From positions 6,537,204 to 6,601,203 of the forward strand of contig NC_049997.1 of the NCBI RefSeq assembly GCF_000003815.2: a stretch of DNA of 64,000 nt, given 5' to 3'. The first letter of the stretch is position 1. Each line of letters begins with the position of its first letter. The notes below the pieces were generated by a model, which saw nothing but the letters and a program-made list of their open reading frames with translations, did no database searches and was not told where the DNA came from. Origin of the DNA: Branchiostoma floridae. Taxonomy: Eukaryota > Chordata > Leptocardii > Amphioxiformes > Branchiostomatidae. The position numbers and the translations under genes are program-made. This document shows, piece by piece, positions 37,401 through 52,400 of the stretch.

Positions 37401-40400
37401 AAAAAAGGTGTATTCTGTTCGATTCTTGTCCCATTTGATCCCTAACGAGGTTTTGAATAGAAAAAGGGGAACGTATTCTGTTAAATGCTGCAGATCATTA
37501 TGATTAACGGGACTGTAAAAAAAGAGATTATGCACACATTCCCTTGACCTCTTCTGACTCAGGCCGCTAGTACTTGTATCTGGAAGAGGCTTAGAATGCA
37601 GACAGGGCACATGTCATAGTTTGGAATATCAAGGCTACATCTACCAAGAGGTCGAGATAGGTAAATACACAAGATTTAGATTTCGTTTTATCCTCATGGT
37701 GGGATTTGGGGGTTTATTAGCATGCAGTTGGGCTGCCAAGTGGTAATTATTCAGTAAGGCTGAAATAAACTATTATTACCTCATAAATTGGTTAATTTTC
37801 CAATCATTATATCATATGTGATGGACATGGTATAATAAAGCGCAGGGTGTGTAGATAGATAGAAAAATGAACATCGAATATAGTGATGATAATGCAAAGG
37901 TCTTTGATCTACAAATTGTTCGGCACCAACAGTAACAACATTTCCACCACAGCGACCACCACATTACTTTGTGGTTTGGGAAAATGTTTAGAGAATCGAT
38001 AGTGACTGTCCATAATTAGTGCCACGATGTATCCCTACCTGCCGAGCCTGTACATACGGTGTACACAATCCCATCTCCAGTCCTGGCATCTGCTGTGTTG
38101 TACAGACCTAAGTTACTTAACTGACGTTGGCACCAGCCGGCGTGACAGTTGTAAAGGCCAAAGCCCCTGTTCCCAGTAGCCCCGGCTGAGAAAGCCAAGT
38201 TCGCCACCGCAAGTACATTGGGACTGAGGTCGTTGTAACAGCCCAGCACGTTGTTAATGTAGGGGTCGGAGTTGTACTCACTCACGCACCTGGAAACAAT
38301 TATGAATCCACTAAGAAACCACTAAGACTTTTACTAAGTATTATAACCCCCCTACATCAATGATCTTAACGCCGTTCCACAACAATAACAACATATAGAC
38401 CCATTGCAAACAAAGTAAAATACATTGTTTTACTAAGTCTGGTTTCAAAACAAATATCCAAGACACCGAATATCAATCTATCAATTAGTATTAGTTGTTG
38501 TAAAGGTCAAAAACGTATTTTCTTAAAAAACGTATTTTCGATGTGATACCATCGCATTTCTGAGTTCAATGGATAAATTTCATTTTATCATTTACATAAT
38601 AATGTACTCCAATCTAGAATGGATATATGCATATGGATTGTTTTAAATCCCTTTAACTTCATTTACCGATTCCTATACCCCACGGCCCAGGACAGATGAC
38701 AAAGCAGGGATCACTACTAGTAACAGCGCACAGAATGCATGTTCTACATGTCGAAAATCCTACCGGATATAGACGGGGTGGTTGGATCTCCCAGTCACAA
38801 CTGCGTAGTCCTCCCCACAGCCCGTAGGTCTCCTTCCGTACTCTTCACAGAGGTTCTGGTAGTCCCTGCACCAGTCTTCAGTGGCGGACAGGCCGTCAGC
38901 CGGCAGCTTCGCCTCGATAGCGAGGAAGTCGATTCCTTCATAGGACTGGTTTGCAGTACGGTTGACCTCAAATGCGTAGCTTCCTAATAAGCCCAATAAA
39001 ATTGAAATAACAATATAAAAAAGGATCCAAAATCGAAGAGACATCCATTCCCTTCCCCTCTACGTGCTTGGCACATCGACATTTCAAAGAAAATAACTTT
39101 GGTACGATGCAGTTGTAGGTTTTTGTGTGTTATAGACAGATGTGTGCGGCAGAACAAGAACAAGAGTTCATGTTCAAACCTTTCACAGCAAATCATCAAT
39201 TGCAGCTGGCAGGTCAGTTGAACTTCTCTGTTGAACAATACCTCAATATCGAGCAAAGGAATGATCCTTTGGAGACACCCGTCAATCTCATTAGGATGGA
39301 AGGAGATGGGAAGTGTTTTTATAGAGCAGTAAGTTTCCATATTTTTGGTACTCATGATGTACCATGGAGTACCATGATGTAGTCAGGCAGCGTATGATTG
39401 AATACATGTCAACAACGCCTGAAGATATTTGCAGCTTATTGGAACCAGATCAAACTATGGACCAGTAAAGATCATAGCGTCTGGACTACTCATCATGATT
39501 TGAGTTTGTTAAGTTGAATAATTCCGTCAAACACAGGAAGCATAGCTCTAACTTTCACAGGTAGGTCGTCTTAACTGTAACATGTATATTGTCATAATGT
39601 AACACTAGTACGCTTTTATTCGATGGTTAACCTATATCCGTTGTCATACGTTGAAAACAGGGTATTCAGGGATATCAAGTCGAAGGACTGTCGTTTGGAA
39701 ATTGTGATATTTTAAAACATTGCAGTTTGAAACCACCGTTGACCTGACATCCCTAAAGACATCCTGTGTTCAAAAATAACGGAAATAGGTTACCCCACGG
39801 ATAAAGGTGAACCAGCGTTAGATGTGGGCCCTGCTGAAATAACCTTTAGGTTAGCCTTAGGCTGGAACATCGTTGTCATAGAATTCATGCGTCACATTTT
39901 GCATATGAGACGGAATGACTATGCATATGATAGCCACACCGCTGGAGAAAACGAAGACACAAACATTTTGCTTCATTTGTCAACAACACAAACAGCAGTA
40001 CTATATCATAATAGTTAACAATGTTAATGCTAATTTCTTATGAGCATGAAGTATTGCATGAACTCTATTACTTGTTGGGTCTGCAGAAAAAAAAACAGAT
40101 TTTAAATAAATGTTCTGGATATTTGTACAAAAACAACTGAACACTGTCTTACGTCTGCATGTTGGGACAGGCTCACTCCAATTGCGGTTGGCCTGGCATG
40201 TCACACTAGAGGCTCCTTCCAGCTTGTACCCCTGGTTACAACTGAACGTCACCTCGTCATTGTAGGAGGAGGAGTTCACTCCTTCAGGACTCAGTGCTCC
40301 GTTATCCGGCGGAGTCAGCGTCGGACATTGTACAGCTAAGAGGATAAACAAAATACTGTAATTCACTTTGTCTTCTCAGTACCAAACGGTGAACGAATTA

Positions 40401-43400
40401 TTTGTTATCAGTAATGATGAGTTCATGTCACAGTCATCACCGTGAAAACCGTGAACATTGAAAAAATCAGGAATTACAGTAGTATAGTATAGATCAGTAG
40501 CATTTTGATTTTAGCCCTTTATTTTGCAAGGACATGCGTATGCTGGAGAGGTAGGGAGTCCGTCACTCTCTTGTTTGAGTTTCAAAACCGCTCTTCTACA
40601 ACGGGAATAGCAATGCAACAACAAGGTTCTTCATAATTTGCACAATTCGTATCTGTCAATATCCTATTTCCTTTGCTACATATGGTAATGGTTGAAAGTA
40701 CTATTATTGAACGGATTGGATAAATAAAATTTTATCATTTTATTACAGATAAAATAAATTAGACCGTGAATTAAACAATGTCAATCAGCTGTTATGTTAT
40801 TCATCAGCTACTAACTGAAATGGGCTAGTCTAAACACATCATAACGAACAAAAACACCGAAATGATAGAAAGAAAACCACCTTAGTAACTTCAATGGACA
40901 AACAAAAATCTAAGCATGTTAATTGGAAGATAAAAACTGAATGAAATACTGCAGTTATTAATAATAAATAACCAAATACTGCTCACAGTGAATAGAATAG
41001 AATAGAATAGAATAAAATAAAATAGAATAGAATAGAATAGAATAGAATAGAATACAGCCATACGGCATGTTCCGACGTACTAGCTGTACTAAAGAGAGGT
41101 CATAGAATTGATAAAATGTGTTATTTAGTAAAATCCATCATAACGCAGCTATCCCACCTTCACAACCATGCTCATCTGCCATCAATTCGTACCCCTGTTC
41201 GCAGGAACAGGTGTAGTTTCCTGGGGTGTTGGTGCAGATTTGGGCACACCCATCAGTGTTTGTTCTGCATTCGTCTTCTGCAAAAAAAGTTCGCAACGCA
41301 GATGAGACAATCAGTATTGTCTAAACAAGTGGATAATGGTTGGCCTTACAGTTGGATAATGTTTGGAATTTACATGAATACACTTTTTATGCCCTTACCT
41401 AAAGCCCCCTTTACAAATAAAAAATTTAGCTAGGCCGACGTGTTGGACAGCTATAAATGGGCATGTTGGGCCTTAGAACGACCGACGACCTGGCGATTAC
41501 GCAGGCTCTGGGCTATTTTTAGCAGCTCGGTCGACGTTCGCGGGTCCCTGGAAGCTGCGCTTGAATGTAGGTAGGCCTCGGCGACGATTTTGGATGTTGG
41601 ATTGGTCTATCGCAAAATTCCAGTTAATATCATTGTTTGAGGGTGCCCGCCCACCGCACTCATGCCCTACATATTTCCCAAAACTCAGAAGCTAAAATTG
41701 ATCCAAATATTAGCTTTTTAGGGGGTTAGTCGACTCTCATTTCGTCCTTGTCCGAGAGATGCTACCATCCCATGGGGGTTATGTAATCATTAATGTTGGA
41801 TAGACGTCGCCCGAACCCTGTCCAATTTATAAAGGGATACGGCCGATGCTCGGGCGATGTTGAAATTCGGCGATGTCTGACCGATCTACAAATTCGGCCG
41901 GCGTTCGCATGAATTGTAAAGCCGGCTTAATGAATTACACAGATATCCAAAGCACAGGTCTGATTGCCATATAGGCATACGCGTAACATTACCAAAGGAA
42001 AATTGTAAAGCTAAGGGCAAAACCCACCGCACGAGCAAATACGTGCTGTCTACGTACCAAAACGTGGGCAATCTTTTGGGATCCGTAAGTGGTAAGCACT
42101 GCCTCCGTACAATCTCGTAGGGAATCCGACGGATTTTGGAGCACGCAGACACGCCATAGAACTTTACGTGCAGGCAAAACTTTGTGTGCCATCGGGCTGC
42201 GGATTCGCCCCCCCTTACGTGCCAGTACGAGCGACGCGCCTGCCCTGTACAGCGTTTTCAGAAATACGTGGTGGACGTGGCCGCCCCAAACTCGTACGGA
42301 CAAATTGCACGTACGGCGGGTTATGCCCTTAGCTTAAAAGAATACAGTGAAACGTATTTTTACCGTCACAACCATGGCCATCCGCCATTAATGTGAAACC
42401 CCATTGTAGACAGAAGCACCTGTGGCCGCTCTGAGTGTGGACACATACTTGGTCACACCCGCCCTTGTCTGTCGCACATGCGTCATAGCCTATGGACAGT
42501 TAAGTGCATAATTAAATCGTTATAGTATCACGATGGTTTGTCACTTCTTTGTTATTAAAAACCCCCTTTCCACTAGCACTAGGACGGCGCTCTCGCCACG
42601 CTCTCTCTGTGACCTAAAATTTGACAGATCGCTCAACGAATTGTATTAAAAAAAACGAATCTTTTTACACTTTGTGCCTTTTGTTGTCTTCTCAGTCACA
42701 CTTTTACATTTTGTATGGTATACCTAGAGTGAAAGTGAAGATTACACATATCTTATTTAGGTCTTTTATTTATTCTGTTGTTATTTCTCACCGGGTCACG
42801 TGTTCTATCTGCAAAACGTGACATACAAGAAGCAGTGGGTCGTCCATTCCTTGACAAAGATCGAAGTTGGACAGTCGAACATTTTTATGTTGGAAATTAC
42901 AGTTCAACATTGATTCAGAATGACTTTCAAATTACGATTATTCACAGTTTTGGTCAAAGGGCCCAACGCTCAAATTGCTAGATAAAACTGCGGGGAAATA
43001 GTGATAGGAAATCAGCACCAGAACAACATGAATCAAATTCTGGTCGAACCAGAGGCATGTGTATTTTTGCGTTTGTAAAATGACTCCTTATTTGTAGTAT
43101 CAAAGTTGATATACGTAAAGAAGGTTGATAGTCAGCAGTGTCAGACACGTACCTACTGAGCCTGCACACACAGTATACACAATCCTGTCACCGGTCCCGT
43201 TTACGGTAAGAGCTGCTTCTGTGTTGTACAGACTGGTAGAACACTCGCGAATGTCACGTTGACAGTCACTCTCCCCACATCTGAAAAAAACAAAGCTCCT
43301 CTGCACTGTAGCCCCGGCTGAGAAAGCCAAGTTCACCGCCTCAATCACTCTGCGGGGGTCGTAACAGCCCAGCGATTCCTTGATGTAGGGGTCAGAGTTG

Positions 43401-46400
43401 TACTCACTCACGCACCTGGAAGCACAACAATGTATTTTAAAGGCAACCTAAGCAATATTGCAGCGTTAAAAAATTACCATTACATGCATATTAGGGATAT
43501 GTGCCAGGTGCAGGTGTAACAATAGGAAATAAAAAGGAAATGGTGTAGTTTTGGATTTTACCGTTTACCATAGGTAGATATATAGAACAATGATGGAATA
43601 ACTTTGCCAAACGTCAAACCATATCAACCCCACAACACACCATACGCACTATCACAAAACAAAATATTTCATGCAGGTTTGAGTTTTCAGACTCTTGTTT
43701 ACCCTGCGTTTGTCTGTGTGTGTGTGTAAGCAAGATAACTCAAGAACGGTTGGGTGGATTGGTTTCATACTTGGTGTGTTGGTAGTGTGTGATCAAAGCT
43801 GGAAATAATTAGATTCTGGGCCCCCTAGCGGCTTCCCTTGGTACTAAAGCGCAACTTCCGGGTTTGCTATCTCGTGTTCTGAACAAGATATGGTCACGAT
43901 TTTGATGTGTTAGATAGCTCTTGTGCTCAGAAATAAGTGACATAAGTTTGGGCCCTCTAGCGGCTAGTTTTGGGATAGCAGGGGCATTGTTGTCAAAAAC
44001 TTCTGAAGACGATAACTCAAGAAGGGAACAAAGGAATTTTATGATTTTTGGTATGTAGGTCCCTTAGACAATGTTGTACTAAATGAAATACTAATTATGC
44101 AAAAAAGAGCACATTTGCATGATTGATGAGAATATTCTATCATAGCAGTTTTTCCATGTGTCTCTTGTCCCGGACATGATACGGTCTTGAGATTTGGCTG
44201 GTAGATAGCTTGCAGTGTCATGAAAAAGTGGGGTAGATTTCAGCCTCCTAACGTTTCATGTCGGAACTGCAGGGGCGTTTTTGTGAAGACATTCCAAAGA
44301 GGATAACTGCAGAAAGGATTGACGGATTTGCATCATTTTAGGCATACAGATAGTTTAGGCAAAGATGTCCATAATGATATACATGTTATGCAAATGAGAG
44401 CATTATTTGCATGATAAATGAAGAAATTGTATAATTCCATTATTTCAATAACTGGACTTCAATAAATGTCACACATGTAAATTATGATAAGTGGCACATA
44501 AACAGATACCAAATATGCAAAATGAGCAACTGATTTGCATTATATATGCAACAATAGCAAAACCGCTTAATGACGCTTTGACGCTTTGACTGATTAAATT
44601 TGAATGACTTCCATCATAAATGCGAAGAGTGCCATGTCGGGTACTTTACAATAACGACAATATAGGACACATTGTGTCACCAAAACTGGCTTTACACCAA
44701 ATAGACATACAATCAAGAATGACAATTCAGTAGTATCGAAAGTTTTGTCTAGTAAACATGTATGGAAAATATCTTTGCATCATCTAACGAAATAAACCCA
44801 TTACTTATTGCAAATACTAACACGATTCTGTAGGACTCAGACTTCCTTGAGGTGTTCGTCGTTTGTGGTAAGGTGTTTGTTAACCTTTTTATCAGGAACT
44901 AAGAGTTCTAGGACTTCATACCTTTGTAACAACATACTGAATATGAAATCAATGCATCAAGCCGTTCTTGAGTTATTTTGGTGACCAACAGACACTAAAG
45001 AACCTGAGAAACTCTGCCAAAAAAATAACTTTTTTTTGTGAGGGTAATGAATATGAACGAGACTGACTTCATTTCATTTAATTTCTAATTCCTATTCTCA
45101 GGAACAGAGGAAAGTAACGGGTTACCCACAACGCACAGTATATGTCACGTATCCTACCGAATATACACGGGGTAGGCGCGACCCCCACCCTCAGTCGCAT
45201 AGGGCTCCCCACAGCCCGTTGGTCTCCTTCCGTACTCTGCACAGAGGTTCTGGTAGTCCCTGCACCAGTTCTCAGTGGCAGACAGGCCGTCAGCCGGCAG
45301 CTTGGCCTCGATGGCAAGAAAGTCGACTTCTCTATACACTTGTTCTGCAGCGCGGAGGACCTCAAAGGCGTGGCTTCGCACTAAGAAGATCAATAAAATT
45401 GAAGATATAATTCAAAAAGGGTTTTAAAAAATCGAGGAAACATCAATTTCTATTCCCTTTTACTTGCTAATGCGACCTCGGCATAAAGAATAACTTTATT
45501 ACGATGTCACTCTATATATGTTCCTGTGTGTAACAGTTGAAGCAGAGACAGATGTTTGCGGCAGAACAATAAAATGACCTGTTAGAAACAACGATGCTTG
45601 CATAAATCTTAGCGTCTAGATTACACATCACGATTTGATTTTATTCAGTTGAATGGTTCTGTAGAACACAAGAAGTATAGCTAAAATGTCAGAGGGACCA
45701 GGGGGGAAGCAAATTGTTATATTTCAGTATCAAATATGTGTCTTTATATCTAAATGCAAACTGCATTTGATCCAAAAATGAGCTTGTTCTTAAGGAAATG
45801 ACACAACTTTATCAAACACTCTCGTTACTAAGCTATAGATTGTCTAGATTTTGGGCTTGACTGAATAAACTTTAGGTCAGCCTTAGGCTTTAACATCGTT
45901 GTCATCGATTTCATGTGTAACATGTTGTTATCATGTTGAATATGATAGCTCAACAGATATGCAGCACCGTAAGAGAAAAATTTGCCTACCATAAGACACA
46001 AGCACAGTAGTATAATATCACGCCAACAAAGTAAATGGCTTGCCACATACTTAGTATGAACTACTCAAAAAAAGGCAGTGTCTTTACCCCCTTGTTCCGT
46101 GTGTAGAAAGTGTTCCTAGACATTCGAACAAAATAAAACTGAAAACTGTCTTACGTCTGCATGTTGGAACAGGATGACTCCAAGTTTTGTTAGCCTGGCA
46201 CCTCAGGCTAGAGGCTCCATCCAAGGCGTACCCTGGGTTACAACTGAACGTCTCCTCGTCATTGTAGTAAGAGTTCACTCCGACAGGACTCATCGTTCCG
46301 TTAACTGGGGCAGTCAGCGTTGGGCATTCTACAGCTATTGAAAATGATAAATAAACAAGTGTTTATCAATTGCATTTTAAAACCTTTGTCCCACTGAGTC

Positions 46401-49400
46401 CGTATATGTACGGGATGCACATGTATATAATGCCTGTGTGTGGGTCCAGTATCTTTACGGGTTTGGGGTATTTTTCACTTAAATCTGGCATACCGCAGCA
46501 AACTGCATAGATTGGGAAAGGAAATTTGCAGCAGCAGCACAGAATAAGACATTCGTCAAGTTTTTTAAGTTGATTAATCAACCTGCTTAGGGGGGAGGTT
46601 GAATTGGCGTAAAAATTCTCATCAGGACAATTGTTAAATGATCTTTTGTGTGGGAGCAACCTTATACTAGAGAGTAAGGAAAGGGCTCGCTCTCTTGTTT
46701 AAGTTTCCCCTTCTAAAATTGCCCATATGCATCGGCAAGGCCAATACTACAACACCGGTATATACTACATGCAACCAGACATACAGCAATGAACTTTGAT
46801 ACCTATAAGCAACGTTGACACCGATAGAAACATTGTCCTTGCCTTATTTTTTCGGCAAATAAGATCTTTACTTAGGCATAACTTAGGCAGTTTCAGTACC
46901 ATCTTGTTTTGTCTGCGGAAAAAAAGCAACACAACAAGACTTTGTGTTCTTAGAGATGTGTACAAGTTGCCTTACGGTTGCATGTTGGAACAAGATCACT
47001 CCAAATTTGGTTCTTTTGGCATGTAGTTTCCAAGGCTCCTTCCAGCTCGTACCCCTGGTCACAGCTGAACGCGACCCTGTCGGTGTAGAAGTTGGCTCCG
47101 ATAGGACTCAGCGTTCCGTTACCTGGGGGAGTCAGCGTCGGACATTGTTGAACTGGAATGATGAATTTGAAATGATAATGAAATGATATATAGATAAATG
47201 ATAAATGAACTCAAATGATAAATGCATCCTTCTAAATCACCTCTTCTGAGAATGGAAAGCAATCGTAAAACACAGGTATTGGGTATATATACATATATGT
47301 AACATACAACAATTGATGTTCATTTAATAGTTATAAGTGCCAAATACTTACCTGGCCCTGCACACACGGTGTATACAATATGGGTTCCGGACCTGTCCCT
47401 TCTATAGGAATTTGATGTGTAGGGCAGACTGACTCCGGTGTCGTATATGTAACGTTTGCAGCGACCGACGTCACAGCTGTCGAAGCCGAAACTACTTGAC
47501 GTTGAAACGGGAATTGAGAACGCCAATCTCGCAGCCTCAGCTACAGCGGCGTTCGGGCGACATCCGAGTGCGTTGCCGATGTTGGGGTCGGAGTTGTACA
47601 CGGTCACGCATCTGGAAACACAGCAACATTTCTAAAGATCTCAACAATTAGTACAACTTCTCATTAAATTGACGTCGGTGGATGCTAAACTATGGCTAGC
47701 CTCCCAAAAGGCAGTAAGAACCATAAGACGCATTGTATTGCTGTTTTGTGTGTCACAGAACCTACATAGCCTGGAATCCAGCCTTGTTGTCTTTGGCCAA
47801 CTCTCGAAGGCCGCCACTCGCCAACAGACAACGACCTTCGGGAGCGGGCCAAAGCTAACGTTGATGCGTAACAAGGGTTAAGGCCGCATGTAGCCAGTCA
47901 CAAATATGCAGTCAAGTGTGACATGTATACAAATAGAATGTTACTCTACTTACTCTACCCATAACCGTTACTCATCATTGCCAATAATAGCCCATCCTTA
48001 TCTTTGTTCATCATTGTTCATGATTCCAGGCTAGAACCTACCTGCTGTTAGCACCGCCACGACCAGTTAAACAGCCCCCAGGCCTCCTTCCGTACCCCGC
48101 ACAGAGGTTCCGGTAGTCCCAGCACCACTCGGAGTTGTTAGACAGGCCGTTAGCCGGCAGCTTCGCCTCGATGACGAGGAAATCGACTCCTCTGTAGGTC
48201 TGGTTTGCGGTACGGAGGACCTCAAAGTTGTGGTATCCTGACGATGTAGAAGATGGAATTTATTATAGTTATTCTAGTCTAAGTACGTTTCACACCAATC
48301 TCTAGTTGCGAAGTTTTGCATCCTATCGTGTTTGTTCGTAGCAATTATTTCTACCAGCCAAATTCAGCTCTACGCCCACCTTTATATAATCTGTTTCACA
48401 CTCTTAAAAAATATCATTGCATTTCCAAAACCACGCCGCAAGGGGCAAGAACGTCTGGCAGTACTTTCGAGTACAATTGTGTGTTTTTTCCCCACCAAAC
48501 TTGTGACCACGTAGTACGTCATCATAAGGCCAAAATATAGAACAGCACGTTCTGTCACTAAGGGGCCAGTCTGCAACACCAAACCAAATTAAATACCGTA
48601 GAAACCTGTTCAAAGGCTCTTGGGTTACTCTACTTTAAAAGAAATAAACAAAACCGCGCTAACAATCGAATGTAACACCCAAGCGTCTTGGCAAAACACT
48701 CTCAAGGGTACATCTTTATGTATTTATATTTATTTGGACCTACTGAAAACAACGAAAAACAGAAATATTTACAGAACTCTCCCCTGTTTTCACTGTATCT
48801 TTACTGTATCTTCTTGCACCTTATGTTACCACCAACATACAAGCATTAACTTTAAAGTAAAAACTTACCAGGTGAAGTTGGGGCTAACAGTCCTGTAAAT
48901 AGAGTTATATTTGTCAGTATTTTAAACTGTGTGGGGGTGTCTGTGTGGCGCAACGGCTAAAGCGTTGGAATCAGAATCAGAAGTTCCTGAGTTCGATACT
49001 CGCCATGCCACTGCCCCCATGACGGTGGAGTGACGCCCACCGAGCCTCACGGCTAATCTGTCTAAAGGTGCCAAAAACACCTACGGATTTGGTGCTGCCA
49101 GTGTGTCAACATCTGCACACTTGCCACTAAGACCCGTGGATTTTTTAACTGTGTCCGTCAGTCCAATTATCTTTAAAAATCAACAGCTATTTATCGACGA
49201 AAATATTGAAAATAAAGATCGTTCAAACGTAAAGTAGAAAGGCAAGAGATGCAAGCAAATAGACCCAAGTTTAAGCTGTCTTACGTATGCATGTTGGAGT
49301 AGGATCGCTCCAAGTTTCGTCCGCCTGACACGTCACGGTAAAGGCCCCTAACAAGTAGTACCCCTGGTTACAGGCGAACGTCACCTCGTCTTCGTAAAAG

Positions 49401-52400
49401 CTCATTCCAATAGGACTCTTCGTTCCGTTACCTGGGGGAGCCAGCGTCGGGCATTGCACAACTGAAATGATAAACAAGTGTTGATCAGTTAAAACATCTG
49501 TTATGGGACACGCAATTATACAACAGATGTAAGAAGGTGGATCGCTCTCTCCTTCCTCTACAATCCCTCTTCTGACACGGAACGGCCGTGCTACCGCACA
49601 AGTATAGGTCGTCGTCGTGTGTGGCGTATCACTGGTAGAGCGTTCGGTTCGGAATCTAGAGGTCCCGAGTTCGATACCCGCCGTGCCGCCGACGTTGTGC
49701 CCTTTGGAAAGGCACATAACACGACCTTCCTCACTTCACCCAGGTGTAAAAATTGGTACCTCACTTCAGTCGGGGAGGTAAAAGAAAAGATTACCTTTAT
49801 TACCTTCTGCCTGCACTGCTAATATAAATTACAAAGTTGAGTGCAGTGCCACATTGTCCTCGTCTGTCCAAAAGCAAATAGAAAAAAGTATAGGTCTAGC
49901 ATGAATAAACAAATGTTAGTTAAATATTTCGTTTAGCCATGCCTTCTCGACAACATTTCTATAAACTATTGCAAAGACGCAATTTGTGTACCACGGTATT
50001 GTGTCTGTGCGGCAAAAAATCAGTTGAATCAGTGTTCCTTTATATTTGTACAAAAAAAGACTGAAAACTATCTTACATCGACATGTTGGAACAGGCTCAC
50101 TCCAATTCCGGCTAGCCTGGCATCTCGCAACAGAGGCTCCTTCCAACACGTACTTGTAGTTGCAGGCGAACGTCACTTCGTCATTGTAGGTATTTGCTCC
50201 GGTAGGGCTCAACGTTCCGTTTTCTGGGGGAGTCAGCGTCGGACATTTTGCAGCTGAAATAATAAAGAAGTGTTCATCGCGTGTATCTTAAATGCAAATT
50301 TAGTGTCTGTTGTGCTGGAACATTCATATACTGGAGATATGGAAACTTAATCTTTACCTAACTTGGCGCGGGAGAGGGCTAATAGGACTATTCTACAAAG
50401 TCTGCTTGTGCAGAGTCCCGTGTCTTATACATACCCTGCTCTACACAGTGCATCTTGCCCAACAACAATGTAATGCTATGCAGTGGCTCTCCCTCCCAAA
50501 ACAACTATACTCGCCTGAAAACCGTCCCTGTAACATATAAGCCATACTTTGTACCTTGTACAATTGTTGTGCAATAAAGTTATTATTGTAACTAATAAGC
50601 GAGGCTCGGGCGATTGCCGCAGATTCATCGTCCGATCGATTTTCGCCAAATGTGACATGGGTATTAGGGCAAAAACTTACCAGAACCTGCACACACGGTG
50701 TACACAATGTGGGTTCCGGACCTGTCCCTTCTATACGAGTTTCCTGTGTAGGGCAGACTAGACCAATCGCTGCACTCGACTATATAACGTCTGCAGCGAT
50801 TGGTACCGCAGGCGTCAAAGCCGAAACTACTTGACGTTGAAACGGATGTGGAGAAGGCCAAGTTCGCCACCTCAGCTACGCCGGTGTTCGGGCGACAGCC
50901 AAGTGCGTCGTTGATGTAGGGGTCGGAGTTATACACAGTCACACACCTAGAAAAAAGAAACATTAAGAGATTTCGCAAAGGTTACTAACATTTGCCCCGT
51001 TTGTGCATCCAGCACCATATTCGTTACATTACGATATTATAGAGCACACTACTACTGTGTCACAAGATCTACATTCAGACCAAATGTCCTAGGATGGACA
51101 GTGATTCCTATACTTTGAGTCAAGTAAAGTTGAACATCAAGTCATCAAGTAAAGTTGAAACCTATCAGCAGGCAATGACCGTAACAGCGCACGGTATGGC
51201 TCTTCTGAATATCACAGAACCTACCGGGCCGCTTCAGAACCCTCAACCGTTGCTTGTCTCTCCCCACATCCAGTTGGTCTCCTTCCGTACCCTGCACAGA
51301 GGTTCCGGTAGTCCCAGCACCAGTCCGAGTTGTTAGACAGGCCGTGAGCAGGCAGCTTTGCCTCGATGACGAGGAAGTCGACTCCTTGATACTGCTGATC
51401 TGCGGTACGGAGGACCTTAAAGTTGTGGTGTCCTGAAGATGAGAAAAACGCAACTTATACTGATGTAAGGACGTTTGGCACTTTGTGTAAATTTTATGTA
51501 TTATAAAATGAAAATAAGTGTAGCAAGAAAAACTTCTTTTTGCATAATGTGTATCCCATTATGTTGTTCACGTGTATTTATTATTGCTACTAGCCAAACA
51601 AATTCAGCTCTTATCAGTAACCTGTCTCTGCGTTTTAAAAACATCACAGTGACTGTATTTGACCACGCCGTTAGGGGCATACATTGCTGGCACTGTTTTC
51701 GAGTTTCTTTTGCTGAAATTGTGGGCATTGGGCGCTATTACATGCCAAAAGCATAAAACAGCACGTTACGCGTATACCGTATAAGTAGAAATCTATTCAC
51801 ATGCTTTTGGCTTTACAGAACTCTCTTCTGTTTGTGATAACTGCATATTTACGTATTTTCGTATTTCTACTTTACAGAAAACACGTATTATGAAGTAAAA
51901 ACTTACCAGGTGAAGGTGGAGTGAAGAAATATACTGGAAAAAGAGTTCAGTTTGTCAGTATATTTTAACTATGTCCGTCAGTCCGAGAGTAAAGGTTATT
52001 CAACTGTAAAGTGAAAACAACCATGGCTTATTTCACTCCATCTCTCTTTCCAGGTAATAAAACGTAACTGTCCAAAATCACCCCTGTGAAAAGATGAAAC
52101 ATTCCAAAATAGCTTTCACTTATGAGTGAATTGTTACCAAATTATCCAACTCTGAAATAAACCATACCGTGTTGACCTCTTTACATGAATTGTCACACCG
52201 TTGGAGATAATGGAGACTTGAACATTTTGCTCAGTATTCCAAGTTATCGTAAGACAGAAACTTTGAAAACCTTCTGAATTTGTTCTTATAGAGTTGTTCA
52301 TACGTGGACTATTGCAAATGACTGTGTCTATACCACCGTGTTCTTTCTGCAGAAAAACAACATTTTAACTCAGTGTTCCAAGATATTTGTACAAAAAAAG

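Noticed and set aside
40001-40150. Continuation of the sushi frame beyond 40153
   Set aside because: The reading frame runs into the intron after a good donor (GTAAGA); no domain content.
46155-46334. Gene boundary between sushi zone and EGF zone (two separate genes)
   Set aside because: No start exon, signal peptide or poly(A) signal seen between 46155 and 45380, and phases continue; kept as one gene, though transcripts are needed to be certain.
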